Shown piece after piece: positions 54,171 to 63,611 of a stretch of 64,000 nt of DNA. Numbering within the stretch: position 1 is the stretch's first letter; the number at the start of each line of letters is the position of its first letter. The notes beneath the pieces were generated by a model. The model was not told the DNA's origin and did not search any database. It was given only the letters and a program-made list of their open reading frames with translations. The position numbers and the translations under genes are program-made. Source of the stretch: Ceriagrion tenellum (taxonomy: Eukaryota > Arthropoda > Insecta > Odonata > Coenagrionidae); NCBI GenBank assembly GCA_963169105.1, contig OY720642.1:75742716-75806715 (forward strand), in the 5' to 3' direction.

Positions 54171-54427
54171 TAAATGAAAATGAAAAAAAACTTTGTAATA
54201 TTCCACCAATTTATTTTATGGTACAACTAGTTTCGTCGCAGCGGCGACATCTTCAGGTACAAAGAGTCAAGGCACAAAATATGGTCCTTATATACCATCT
54301 AGGTTAGGTGTTATACCATATTTTGTGCCTTGACTCTTTGTACCTGAAGATGTCGCCGCTGCGACGAAACTAGTTGTACCATAAAATAAATTGGTGGAAT
54401 ATTACAAAGTTTTTTCATTTTCATTTA
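54171..54427. mobile_element. Foldback with near-perfect 115-bp arms, hammerhead-like centre (copy 2)
   Basis: Left arm 54171-54285 and right arm 54315-54427 are almost perfect inverted copies separated by a 29-bp loop. On the plus strand the right arm contains GTAC, CTGAAGA (54344-54350), T, the hairpin GTCGC-CGCT-GCGAC, GAAAC (54366-54370), TAGTT and GTAC (54376-54379). That is CTGANGA - stem II - GAAA - short stem III - cleavage-like GTT, with GTAC/GTAC able to form stem I. The mirror motif lies in the left arm on the other strand. Penelope-like elements are known to carry hammerhead ribozymes in their terminal repeats and often have inverted terminal repeats; identity with that class is inference. 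The high arm identity suggests recent origin. Confidence 0.85.
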
Positions 54428-56394
54428 CAAAATGAACTTCCACAAAGTTAAGCCTGAGATGATAGAGATAATAAAATGAGATGATTTCAACCCCCAAAAA
54501 CGTCTTAAATAATACTTGAATGGCCCCTAGACGTTCTCAATACTCTAGCAGCAGCCAAAATCCTTACTTGGACGGAAATACGAGAACATTTTATGCATTT
54601 GATTCGCCGAGAAAAAATAAAATCCTATATAATTTTATGAGTTCACGGCCTCATCCGCATGATATTCCTTGTCCCGCCATTTAGTAAATTGGAGTCAGTA
54701 GTGATTTAAAAAATTAACTTCACCACCACTTCAAACTTTCCAAATTTATGATTGATTATTCTTGGCATGAGCTGTGACAACGATAATGGTATAACTTACT
54801 GATCAGCTCCTCTTGTTTGACTTTTTATGAATAATTATTTGAACTATAATAATTCCCCGTATTTGAAATTCATATGCATCGATCATAATACGTCCATCGT
54901 TATAATTCACGCTCTGTTCATCCATCTGAAGTTCACATTTTTGAAAGCTCATAATGAATAAATGGGTTCGATCATCGTCCCTCAATGAATTCCTATCACT
55001 GACGCTTAGTATTCAGAGACTTGGTTCGCAGTCAAATGTGCTCGATACATGAATCATGATTTGCATTTATTAAAGATTTTGGAGCAGGAATTTGAATATA
55101 AATGTGCCTGAAATACGTTTTATATTCGTTAAATGACAGCTAACTGAACTCTGAAGCTGGTGTGATTTTTAGGAAGAAACCAAAGTCCATATATTTGAGT
55201 TACGGATGCTCTTTATGTCTTTTTTATATTAAAATAATTGATGTGCCGTTGTCATTGATAAATCAATGAAATGATGCTCTTTTCGTGATTCGCTCGGTTC
55301 TCTCGCTTGGCCGATAAATTGATGACGTCTTGCCGCCCCATTGGTTGGTCAGCTAACCACACTTTATGCGTTCGTCTTCTGTGAGGTCAAGGGAGAGGTC
55401 GCAAATATATTTTTTCACCCTTCATTCACTCATTTCTTTTTTCGCTGCGAGCATTCTCACGCATAACTGAAGACTCATTGTTATTCCCGCGAAGGAAAAG
55501 TTGCATGCGAGATCTTATCGTTTGTCATTTTGGGAACAGCTGGCTGGATCTCTCATCCTACACCTACGCAATTCGAAGTTTCTTTTCGGCTTCGAAAATG
55601 GAACCGAGCGGCAGAGGCATGGAATGGAGTGGGAACGAGTTCAGGGAAGTTATCAGTCATGTTGTATTCCGGCGAAAATGCATGCTCATCTAAGAAATTT
55701 ATAGTCAAATAAGCCCATGGATTCCCTGAAAATCCGTAATGTTCACTGTAAATCACAATGACTGCGTAGATTTTTCACGTGAGTTTCATTGGACCAAACG
55801 CGGGTTCGACATCTTTGTCGTTTTTTTACGCTTAAAATACAACACATCGAAACATTTTCACTCATTTAAACGTCAAGAGATAAATATAAAGTGGCAGTAT
55901 TGTGTAACTGTATTATATAAAATTTTATTCAGATTTATATACTCATTTTCTTTAGATAAATTCAGTGTATCTCAATTTTTTTGCCCTTTTCAAGCTCTAT
56001 AAACTCGATTTGTTATCTTCAAAAAAGAATCGGTCTTGCGCATCTTAAAATATCTTTTTTCTTCCGTTGGATAAACGATCAGTTTATTGAAAATCTGTCA
56101 ACAGTATTCAACTCCAGAATTGTTCTGTGAATAATTATTGATGAATAAAACCTTTTTAGACTTACGGTTAATTTGCGAAAATACCTTCCCATATTCTTTG
56201 CCTATAAAAGTATTCATTTATGTGTTTTACCCTCCTATGAACGGAAATATGAAACATCAGCATGAAAAATATACTACTACTTCATTAGTGTTTTAAAAGT
56301 GCTATTTAAGCATTTTTTAAAGTTGTAATTTATTTGATAATAACATTTTTTAATGTCACGCGTTTTTATCGTATATATTTAATTTTTTTTTGCT
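54428..56394. other. Region without recognised elements; moderately GC-rich patch at 55270-55700
   Basis: Three plus-strand frames overlap at 55478-55712, and a minus frame at 55553-55756; none has a domain. The patch includes an ATG-rich purine segment but no splice pair that would make an exon call defensible. Confidence 0.4.
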
Positions 56395-56640
56395 GCCGGA
56401 CGATTCTGTTGGCCCGTAGGTCCCCGGAATCCCGATAGGCTGCTGAGCCTGTCATCAGGTTTTCCAGGGACCGGACCAACAGAACTTGACATACACCCAT
56501 GCCCTGGGTGGAGAAAAACCCACCCAGGCGGGACTCAAACCCGCGACCCTCGGTTTAGCAGGCGAGGACTTTACCCCGCCGCCACCGGGGCCGGCGGGGT
56601 AAAGTCCTCGCCTGCTATTTTTTAAACAATACGTTACATA
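56395..56640 (-). mobile_element. tRNA-derived SINE with a perfect 26-bp hairpin at its 5' end
   Basis: Read on the minus strand: TAGCAGGCGAGGACTTTACC...hairpin, then CGAGGGTCGCGGGTTTGAG, TCCCGCCTGGGTGGG (the B-box is GGGTTTGAGTCCC, 56530-56542), TTTTTCTCCACCC, a body with GTATGTCAAGTTCTGTTGG, CCTGATGACAGGCTCAGCAG, CGGGATTCCGGGGACC and a terminal A/T-rich end at 56395. This is a polymerase III-type SINE. Positions 56556-56581 and 56592-56617 are perfect inverted repeats of 26 bp around a 10-bp loop, so the first part of the tRNA-like head has been copied in inverted orientation upstream. Confidence 0.8.
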
Positions 56641-57359
56641 ATAATATTTACTGAAGGTATACTTCAAGATTACCATCATAACGTATCATTTTTTAACAAT
56701 CCCCGTTTTTTCTTCATATGACAGCTGAAATTATTTACTTCAGAGCTCTCTCAGGCACGCCATTGTCAGTGAATAGCGTCACATATTCATCTATTCAAAT
56801 TGTTTAACAAACCATTGAAATAGACGCAAATTTCCACACACTTAATCTTAAGCGTTAAAATTCTGTCTAGCGCAGCAACTAAATAGAAAAGCCTCTTAAA
56901 AAGCAGATATTTCAATGATTTTAAAAGGTAACAAATTTGACTCGCTCGTCCATAGAGGGTTAATCTGTCCGAGTAAGATTTTCACCACCCAGGGCTTCGT
57001 TGTGTGTGTCCGTCTATGTAATAAGTACTTTGGGGTAATAATTCGCGTGGAGCTGTGATGTATATAGACATTATTATAAAGCAGATATTTCAATGATTTG
57101 TAAACGTAAGTAATTTGACTCGCTCATCTATACAAGCTTAATATCGTTAGCATGGCCTGTCTAAGATAGCAACAATCAATATTCCGGGGTTGATCTCATT
57201 AAGGTGGGCTAAAATCTTCGGCTTCCTGGCCATGGCTTTCCCCAACCCCCCTAGTCTGACTGCGCATTGTAATCCTGACTGATTTTGATCCGCGCCTAGC
57301 GGCCGGCGGAAGGTGCGCGATTTTGTTCTCAGATGGGATGAGTGGTGCATTCCTAGGGT
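56641..57359. other. Gap with a 40-bp direct repeat, otherwise nothing recognised
   Basis: AAGCAGATATTTCAATGATTT followed by an AACGTAA.TAATTTGACTCGCTC block appears near 56900-56950 and again near 57078-57127. Its origin is unknown. 57210-57340 is GC-richer without motif. Confidence 0.45.
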
Positions 57360-57510
57360 GGAATGTGGAGTGGTGGTATTTCGTATATGTAGATGTAAAA
57401 TCGATCTGCTATGTTCTCGTAGAAAAACGAAGTACTCTCTCGTTGGCGTAGTATCTATTGTTTAACAGCGCCAGAGAGCAATAATGCTCTTGAAGACGTC
57501 TGCTACATTT
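57360..57510. repeat. LINE-like tail and repeat shared with 51191-51345
   Basis: TATATGTAGATGTAAAA at 57385-57400 looks like a LINE 3' terminus. It is followed at 57405-57505 by the repeat described for 51191-51345. Confidence 0.5.
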
Positions 57511-58146
57511 CCTTGCTTAAATCGCTTAAATACGTTCTTCATCGAGTTCTTTCAAGAAGCGATTTCAATTCGCTGAAGCAAGGGTCATAAATTAACACCG
57601 AAAGCTAATTAGAGTGTTATCATTTACTAGGTCTGGAAATTCAACAAATTTGGCAGACACGTATTCCTAGTGAAGTTATTCACCAATCAGTCCGACTTTT
57701 GAGTTTTAGTCCTGAGAAATGTTTAACCGAATAGGACTTTAAAAATTAAAGATGGAGCTCTAGTTTTACGTCAACCGTGTTGGAAAGATTTAGGGGAAGT
57801 CCTATATGAACATAGATATCAACGGATATAGGTGGCTTAAATTACTATCGGTTAACTCACGGGATTGATATTTTTCCAATAAGTTAACAATTTAATAGGC
57901 GTCTTGCTATTCACCGTAATTTTTGATAAGGACACAAATGTGATTTTTATAAGGACATTAGGATAAGGATAAGGATTTTTGATAAGGACACACCTTTGTC
58001 AGTCAAGAAAATGAGAGTAAAAATACTGTTAAGTCATCACTGTACATCATTGAATTGAATTGAATTGAACGTTGAATTTTTTTTCGTAGTAACGATTAAA
58101 TTGCTGCGAAAGCTTCCACGGTTTTCTTTTTTATCGGTAATTTTCA
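57511..58146. repeat. Gap with short direct repeats and a TGAAT microsatellite
   Basis: TTTTGATAAGGACACA is repeated near 57921 and 57977 with ATAAGG words between. A (TGAAT)-type run lies at 58050-58068. Nothing else is recognised. Confidence 0.45.
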
Positions 58147-58282
58147 GGTTCTCCCCGCGTTGAACCATTTTTATGGACGACCAATTCGCCGAAATTCTAG
58201 TAGCTTCATCAGGTCCTGATTAAGCCGACTGGAATTCCAGCAAAATTGTCGTCCATAAAAACGGTTCAACACGGGGAGATTC
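58147..58282. mobile_element. Foldback with about 55-bp arms (CTCCCCGCGTTGAACC family)
   Basis: The left arm (58147-58200) GGTTCTCCCCGCGTTGAACC and TTTTTATGGACGAC is inverted at 58248-58282; inner parts pair less well. The centre carries CTTCATCAGGTCCTGATTAAG, so a CTGATGA-like word appears on both strands. One strand then reads CTGGAATTCCAGC and AAAATTGTC. The foldback at 63394-63535 has comparable arms (CCGCGTTGGTTCATG, GGCGAAATATTGTCC). Confidence 0.75.
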
Positions 58283-58970
58283 CAAAATTTTTTTATAAGT
58301 AACGATTAGAGTTTCTTGTTATAAGTATCACCTAATATGTATGCGGGCATATACTTCATCCATACGCAATCGTGCTGAAACAAACTAGCTGTGAGTGTTA
58401 TATAAGGCAAAATGATAATGTGTTAAAGGTATGCATACATAACACTCATTCCTTAGCCTAACGCATTGGTACAAGAAGCGGATCTAATGAGAGCCTTGCC
58501 GCTGTGCGCCGATTCCGCTGCTGTAATCTCTGGAGTGTTACAGTGAGTGCAGATTAGAGCGTCTTAGAGGTATGCAAATCGCTTCGTGAGCCTCCTGAGT
58601 GCCCCAATCTTCTCGGATGGCATTCCTCTCGCGATCCTGCCTTGGAAACGTCTATTCCTGCTGCAACTGATGGACGAAGGTCCCCTCTGATTCATGGACG
58701 TGCCTTCCGCTATTGCTTACTCTCCAGGCCTCCAGTGATTACCTTGCTGCTCTTCATCCCTTCCCCCTGTTCTCAGAGTGCCTTCCGCCTTTCCATTGCA
58801 GTCGACGCCCGAGTGGAATTCCAGAGGATGTATGTCAGCTGGCAGTAATTACTTCACGTAGAGACGATCTACTCTTTCCCTCGGTTTTCTAAGTATACGG
58901 AAACTTAGTGTTGACTGCAAAGAATCTTATCTCTCTCTCTCTCTCCATTCCAGCTGCCCATTCGTTATCA
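58283..58970. repeat. Unassigned, with a CT microsatellite
   Basis: A GC-richer patch lies at 58460-58850; its open frame 58642-58848 has no domain. A (CT)n run occupies about 58928-58946. Confidence 0.4.
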
Positions 58971-59060
58971 TATTGACAGATATAAATCTACATACGCATA
59001 ACACCCTGCAGGCCGCTGCATCACACATTGGTGAATTTTGCGGTAATCCTGAGCCATCCA
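58971..59060 (-). mobile_element. LINE 3' tail, short
   Basis: TAAATCTACATACGCATAAC followed by ACCCTGCAGGCCGCTGCAT matches the inverted 3' terminus of families A and B. Similarity is lost after about 90 bp. Confidence 0.5.
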
Positions 59061-60959
59061 GTTCCAATTCTTACAAATCGGGTTGAATGTAAGCAGTGAT
59101 TCAGTGTTTTCTTCCAAGAAATGAAACACCCTCATATGAATATTTTCTTTGTTCTCCAAAATTATGTGAAATCCGCATACAATTCATATGGAAAAAGAAT
59201 GCCACATCTTTTAAGATATAAGATTTATTGGCTCTAGGAAAGAATTCCTTTGGAGCAGGCATAAGTAATTAAAACTCAGGCAAAAAATTAACAAGAATCA
59301 CATAGAAAACGTGTCACTATTTACAATAATCTTATTAAATCACAGCACTTGCCCACAACAAATATTACAATTCCATGCTCAATACATTGTAGCAATCACA
59401 AAGGTAGTATTCATGAATTTGATCCCAGATATTTAACAAATTTAGAAATTAAATTTTGGAATTCCCAAGGCCGAAAGAAACAGGAGTCGTGCTTCATTTT
59501 TTTGAAAAAGCTATATAGAAGGCAGTGCGATACCATGTGGAAGAGAAGTATGGAATAATGACTTCGATGGGAATGGGGAATCAGGAATTCTAAGGATAAT
59601 ACTGGTCAAGCAAATGCTACCACTGAAGGGTTTATGAAAAAGAGGCAGCTGTGAGCTGTGGTACCACTTCAACTTCAAGGGTTTATGGCACTGTTTGGAT
59701 AAAATAATTTTTAATATGTTCGAAAACTAAGCATTGCAAAGGGAAGCCTAAGGAATTAAAATTTTAATTTTCTATTGCTTGTTACGAGTATCGGGTGATA
59801 GATTTATAGAAACGTATGGCCAGGGAAGAAATATATTAGGGAAAAAAAGGCAGAAAAACAACATGAAGAGGCAATAGAAGCGGAAAAAGATGAATTTATA
59901 GGACATTGAAGCATAATGAATCTTTTGAAGCAGAAACGTTCTTTAAATGATCAGTAACATTCGCCGTGAGCTTACCGTATCAGACTCAGGACCTATATCT
60001 TTTAAGTGTCAGAACATCTTTCAGGGATTATTCAAGCCAAAATATTACAATAAACACATTCCCAGCATCAACTACGGTAATATCTAAATTTTTAGCAAAG
60101 AATTTTTAATAATGATTAGTACAGGAGGAAGATATTAAAATAATTATTTGAGGAAAAGCCAGAAGAACAAGATGATGAAGAAATAAATGAGCTAGTCTTG
60201 TTTTTAATTTTAGATTGGTGAAAGGAAATTGACATTATTTATAAGAGCATCAACAATTTATAACTTTAAATAAACCAAAAATAACATGGCCAATAACTAT
60301 CAGTTACCAGGCCAATGTGAAATGCGGCCAATTAAAATCCATATGTGCTAATTATGATTCTAAGTGTAAATCTATTTTTATGTTAAGTCCTTTCTATAGG
60401 TACGTTACGATTGTCAAATGGGAAAAAACTAAGGTTATCAAATAAGTTACTTTGATTTCAATTATTTTTGTGATTTTTATGACTCCTCAAACACGAAATG
60501 CTCCTTAAGTAGCCAATTACTGTACGGTTTAACCCAAGAAGAAGGCATTGAGGAGTTAAGGAGATAAGCTAAAGTACGTTAAAAATGTATATTTTGATAG
60601 TGCCACACTTTTTTTGTTAATCAAGGACCGTGTGATAAAGGTATTTGTTGTTCATACCTACCAGTTCTACAAAGTATATGTTATAATTTGCTGCTTCCAG
60701 CAGTTCTCGAGGTATAGCTCCGCATTAAATACTAGCCTGATCTGATTATTTCTTGTGATCCAAGATTAGTACGTAAGCTCCGAGTCATTTACGGCACCCC
60801 ACCTACTTCTTTCATCAGACGTCTAGAACTTTAAGTTTGTCATTAGCAATTTTTAACGACGCTTCATTATGTTTTATTTACTCCGAAAATGTTAAGTATC
60901 TTCGTAGGCGAATGAAATGCTAACTGTGGTAACTTTCTGGAATTCCATATTTTAAATGG
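59061..60959. other. AT-rich region, nothing recognised
   Basis: Purine-rich stretches at 59400-59900 and 60120-60200 have broken frames without recognised motif. Confidence 0.4.
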
Positions 60960-61349
60960 ATTTATTATAATAACTTTTACAATCCACTCTGGTCAAAAGC
61001 AACCTCTGTTTTTTCCTCCCACTTCCCCCATTCTAAAATCCTTGACCGAGCTTCCCTAAGCATTTAGCCCCCATTCAAGAATGCACTTTCCTCTCCCCTC
61101 CTCTCCCGATTTCCAGCAGTTCTTCGCAAAAACACACCATGATGGACTTTGAACCCACCCCCCTTGCTTCCTAGCCCCAACCTGCCTTGCAAAATCCTCC
61201 CCCTCCCCTATCCAAAACCATATATAAGGGTGCAATACTTATTGTTGCTTTGTCATTTAGAACCTGATGATGATGCTTTAGTATTCTAAATCCGGATCGT
61301 GCACGTTGATTTTGACCACAGTGGATTGTAAAAGTCATATAATAAATTC
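60960..61349. mobile_element. Element with 43-bp terminal inverted repeats
   Basis: TTTTACAATCCACTCTGGTC and flanks (60960-61002) are inverted at 61305-61349 (TTTGACCACAGTGGATTGTA). The interior is C-rich, includes TATATAAGG near 61221-61229, and CCTGATGATGATGC at 61263-61276 next to the right arm. No transposase or target duplication was found. The CTGATGA word beside an inverted arm again recalls the foldback set of this window. Confidence 0.7.
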
Positions 61350-61360
61350 ATTTATCTTCG

Positions 61361-61680
61361 TAGGGTCCGAAATACTCGTGGCGTATTAGAGACGTCTAAC
61401 CTGAGAAAATCATAAGAGAGAACAATAGGCAGCGATGCAAAGGGATAGGTAGATGAAATATAGCTAGAGCAGTATATAGTGCATGATGCATGTAATAACA
61501 ACCAATAATCCCTTTCTTATTATGTAGATACTAACCATCTAGCTGCTTGTGACCCTGTTCTCTAGCATGCCTCCCTTAAATATCCTACTTGCATGGCAAT
61601 AGGGCATGTTTGGTGATCTTCACCCTGCCACACACCCTCGTGGTGGCTCGCAGGGTATTACGTAGATGTAGATGAATCAG
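61361..61680 (+). mobile_element. LINE family A 3' UTR
   Basis: From ATAAGAGAGAACAATAGGCA through CAAAGGGATAGGTAG, CAACCAATAATCCCTTTCTT, CTAACCATCTAGC and GGCATGTTTGGTGATCTTCA to TGGTGGCTCGCAGGGTATTA and GTAGATGTAGATG. It is the inverse of 7643-7905 with few differences and has the intact 3' terminus missing there. Only the end of the element was inserted. Confidence 0.88.
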
Positions 61681-61794
61681 TATCTCTCTTTCAATTTTTT
61701 TGGAGAATCTTCCCACCATTTTCATTTTAAACCCTAACGTCTTAAATATAACCTCTCTTATGTTACTAATAATTCAACACTAGCTGACCCGTGC
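61681..61794. other. Short gap leading to an RTE-like word
   Basis: CACTAGCTGACCCGTGCGAA at 61782-61801 resembles the start of insect RTE-related repeats (CTAGCTGACCC). It leads into the tandem repeat. Confidence 0.4.
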
Positions 61795-61998
61795 GAATAT
61801 TTCGCACATTATTCAGCTTCTTCCTGTTTCTTCCTTCTATCATCCTGTTCTTCTACCTGTCGAATGATTCGCACAGTATGCATCTCCTTCCTTTTTCTTC
61901 CTTCTTTCTTCCTGTTCTTCTACTTGTCGAATAATTCGCACAGTATGCATCTTCATACTGTTTATTCCTTCTTTCTTCCTGTTCTTCTACCTGTTTTT
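61795..61998. repeat. 67-bp tandem repeat, three units
   Basis: The word TTCTACCTGTCGAATGATTC (61851) recurs at 61918 as TTCTACTTGTCGAATAATTC and at 61985 as TTCTACCTG before the array breaks into T's, period 67 bp. Units contain TTCGCACAGTATGCATCT and CTTCCTTCTTTCTTCCTG. The first unit is the most divergent and joins the RTE-like word. Confidence 0.85.
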
Positions 61999-63014
61999 TT
62001 TAAGTTTAGAATAAAAAAAATGTGTGGAGTCGATATACCTCGAGCGAGTAATCGACATGGAAAAATCGAAACTTTTAAGTCACATTAATGAGTAAATAGA
62101 GAAATTTGAGATTGAGATTGTATTTTTCGTCAGAAGCCGGTGATTCAACGTTTAAAATGATACCTTATTTATCACTGTAGGTGCAGTATTGACGGAGCAT
62201 ATACGAAATGACAGAAAAAGACCTTTCTGTAATAATATATATGATTCTTTGAAGGTGAGGACGTATTCGACTTTGAGGGGAGTGAAACATTTACACTGAG
62301 CATTACGGGAAGTTTAAAAAATAATATTATCATTAAATTGTTCTGTATTGTAATTGTTCTGTATTGTAATTGTTCCGTAAATAATTTTAGTTCTCTAGAT
62401 TATAGAATAGGGATAGAATTTGAGAGTTACAGAAAACCAATTTAAAAGGAGATGACTAATGCAGATAATTCTTAAATGATAATAGAAGTTCTACTCAGTC
62501 TATGAGACTACTTAGGGTTACAGTTCAGAATACTCTACTAGGTAGCGCTGTTTCTTTTCATAATGCTTGTTCTTAAAAATGGGAAAAACAATTCGTATTA
62601 ATCTAAAATCTTTGCTTGTTACTCTGTATTCATCATTGTATTTAATCATTATGGCCAATGTTATGAAACAAAGAACAAAACTATTCAATTTGCAGTGGAT
62701 GTGAAAGAGACGGCTTACAATACTATGCCGAGTTTTGTTCTAGTTTAATAATTGTATGTGACCGCAGTTCATCAAAAAGTTTAGCTTCAGATATCAATTG
62801 AACCGGATAAGGGTGCTAGGAACTTGAAACGAAAAGATATAAATGAATCATTTAATGATTTAACGTATCTCCTATCACATCATTTAATTTATGGTTATGT
62901 AATTTTATCATTACTCCTCTTCAGCACTTGATCACATGTTGGCTTCATTAGCGCAGTATGCACAACGACTCAGAGAATTTCGGGATCACATTCTTCTCGC
63001 ACTGCTACGTACTC
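61999..63014. other. AT-rich gap, nothing recognised
   Basis: A small direct repeat TTCTGTATTGTAATTG lies at 62341-62374. No other feature was seen. Confidence 0.4.
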
Positions 63015-63352
63015 TTAACTACCCTGCGAATCACCGCATGGGCGTATGGCTGGGTATGCCAGGACACCAAACGTGTAAAGATGCAATGGATAAAATTTTG
63101 GGAGGTGAAATGGTAAAGCGTATTATGGGAGTGTTTCAAGTACAGCTCATTTTTTATTATGGTCCTCGTTATTATCAAGCGTGGGAAGAACGAATTTTTC
63201 TGCCTATCAGCTTGGCAATGTGTCTCTCTTATTTAATTGCCTTTGTCGGGCCTAGATACGTGGTGTGGCGTGAAATTCATATTCTCTGCGTTGCTTTGAA
63301 GCACGTCAGTTCTGAATTTCTCAATCTACCAAAGCCTGGCTTGTAGCCTCTG
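63015..63352 (-). mobile_element. LINE family B 3' UTR
   Basis: Inverted 3' end CTACCCTGCGAATCACCGCA followed by TGGGAGGTGAAATGGTAAAG, TATTATGGGAGTGTTTCAAG, TTTATTATGGTCC, GAAGAACGAATTTTTCTGCC and CTGAATTTCTCAATCTACC. The open plus-strand frame across it (62936-63346) is an artefact of the UTR sequence. Coding sequence of the element is absent. Confidence 0.85.
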
Positions 63353-63393
63353 TAGACTATGTTGTTCTAATGAAGGCTTCCGCGGGGTTTAGA

Positions 63394-63535
63394 TGGAGGT
63401 TTATTCCTTTTTTCGGGTTTTCCGCCGCGTTGGTTCATGTTGAGGACAATATTTCGCCGGCTGTCCTGCTGGCGAAATATTGTCCTTAACATGAACCAAC
63501 TCGGCGGAAAACCCGAAAAAAGGAATTAACCTCCA
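63394..63535. mobile_element. Near-perfect foldback with 66-bp arms
   Basis: Left arm 63394-63459 (TGGAGGTTTATTCCTTTTTT... to TTTCGCC) and right arm 63470-63535 are inverted with only a few differences; the 10-bp loop is GGCTGTCCTG. The centre GGCGAAATATTGTCC echoes the CAGCAAAATTGTC of the foldback at 58147-58282, and GCCGCGTTGGTTCATG echoes CCGCGTTGAACCA. No target duplication is evident. Confidence 0.85.
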
Positions 63536-63611
63536 AATAAGTTGTTTGCTAAAAAGTGAAATAAATACGGAGCATGCGGAAATACCTATTGTTCAAACAT
63601 CTGCAGTTGTC

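Noticed and set aside
56448..56490. CTGATGA followed by AGGCT/AGCCT hairpin inside the SINE body
   Set aside because: The downstream GAAA needed for a hammerhead-like core is absent, so it was not counted in that set.
62936..63346. 136-codon open frame
   Set aside because: It lies mostly in the inverted LINE family B 3' UTR; the same UTR elsewhere is full of stops in this frame.
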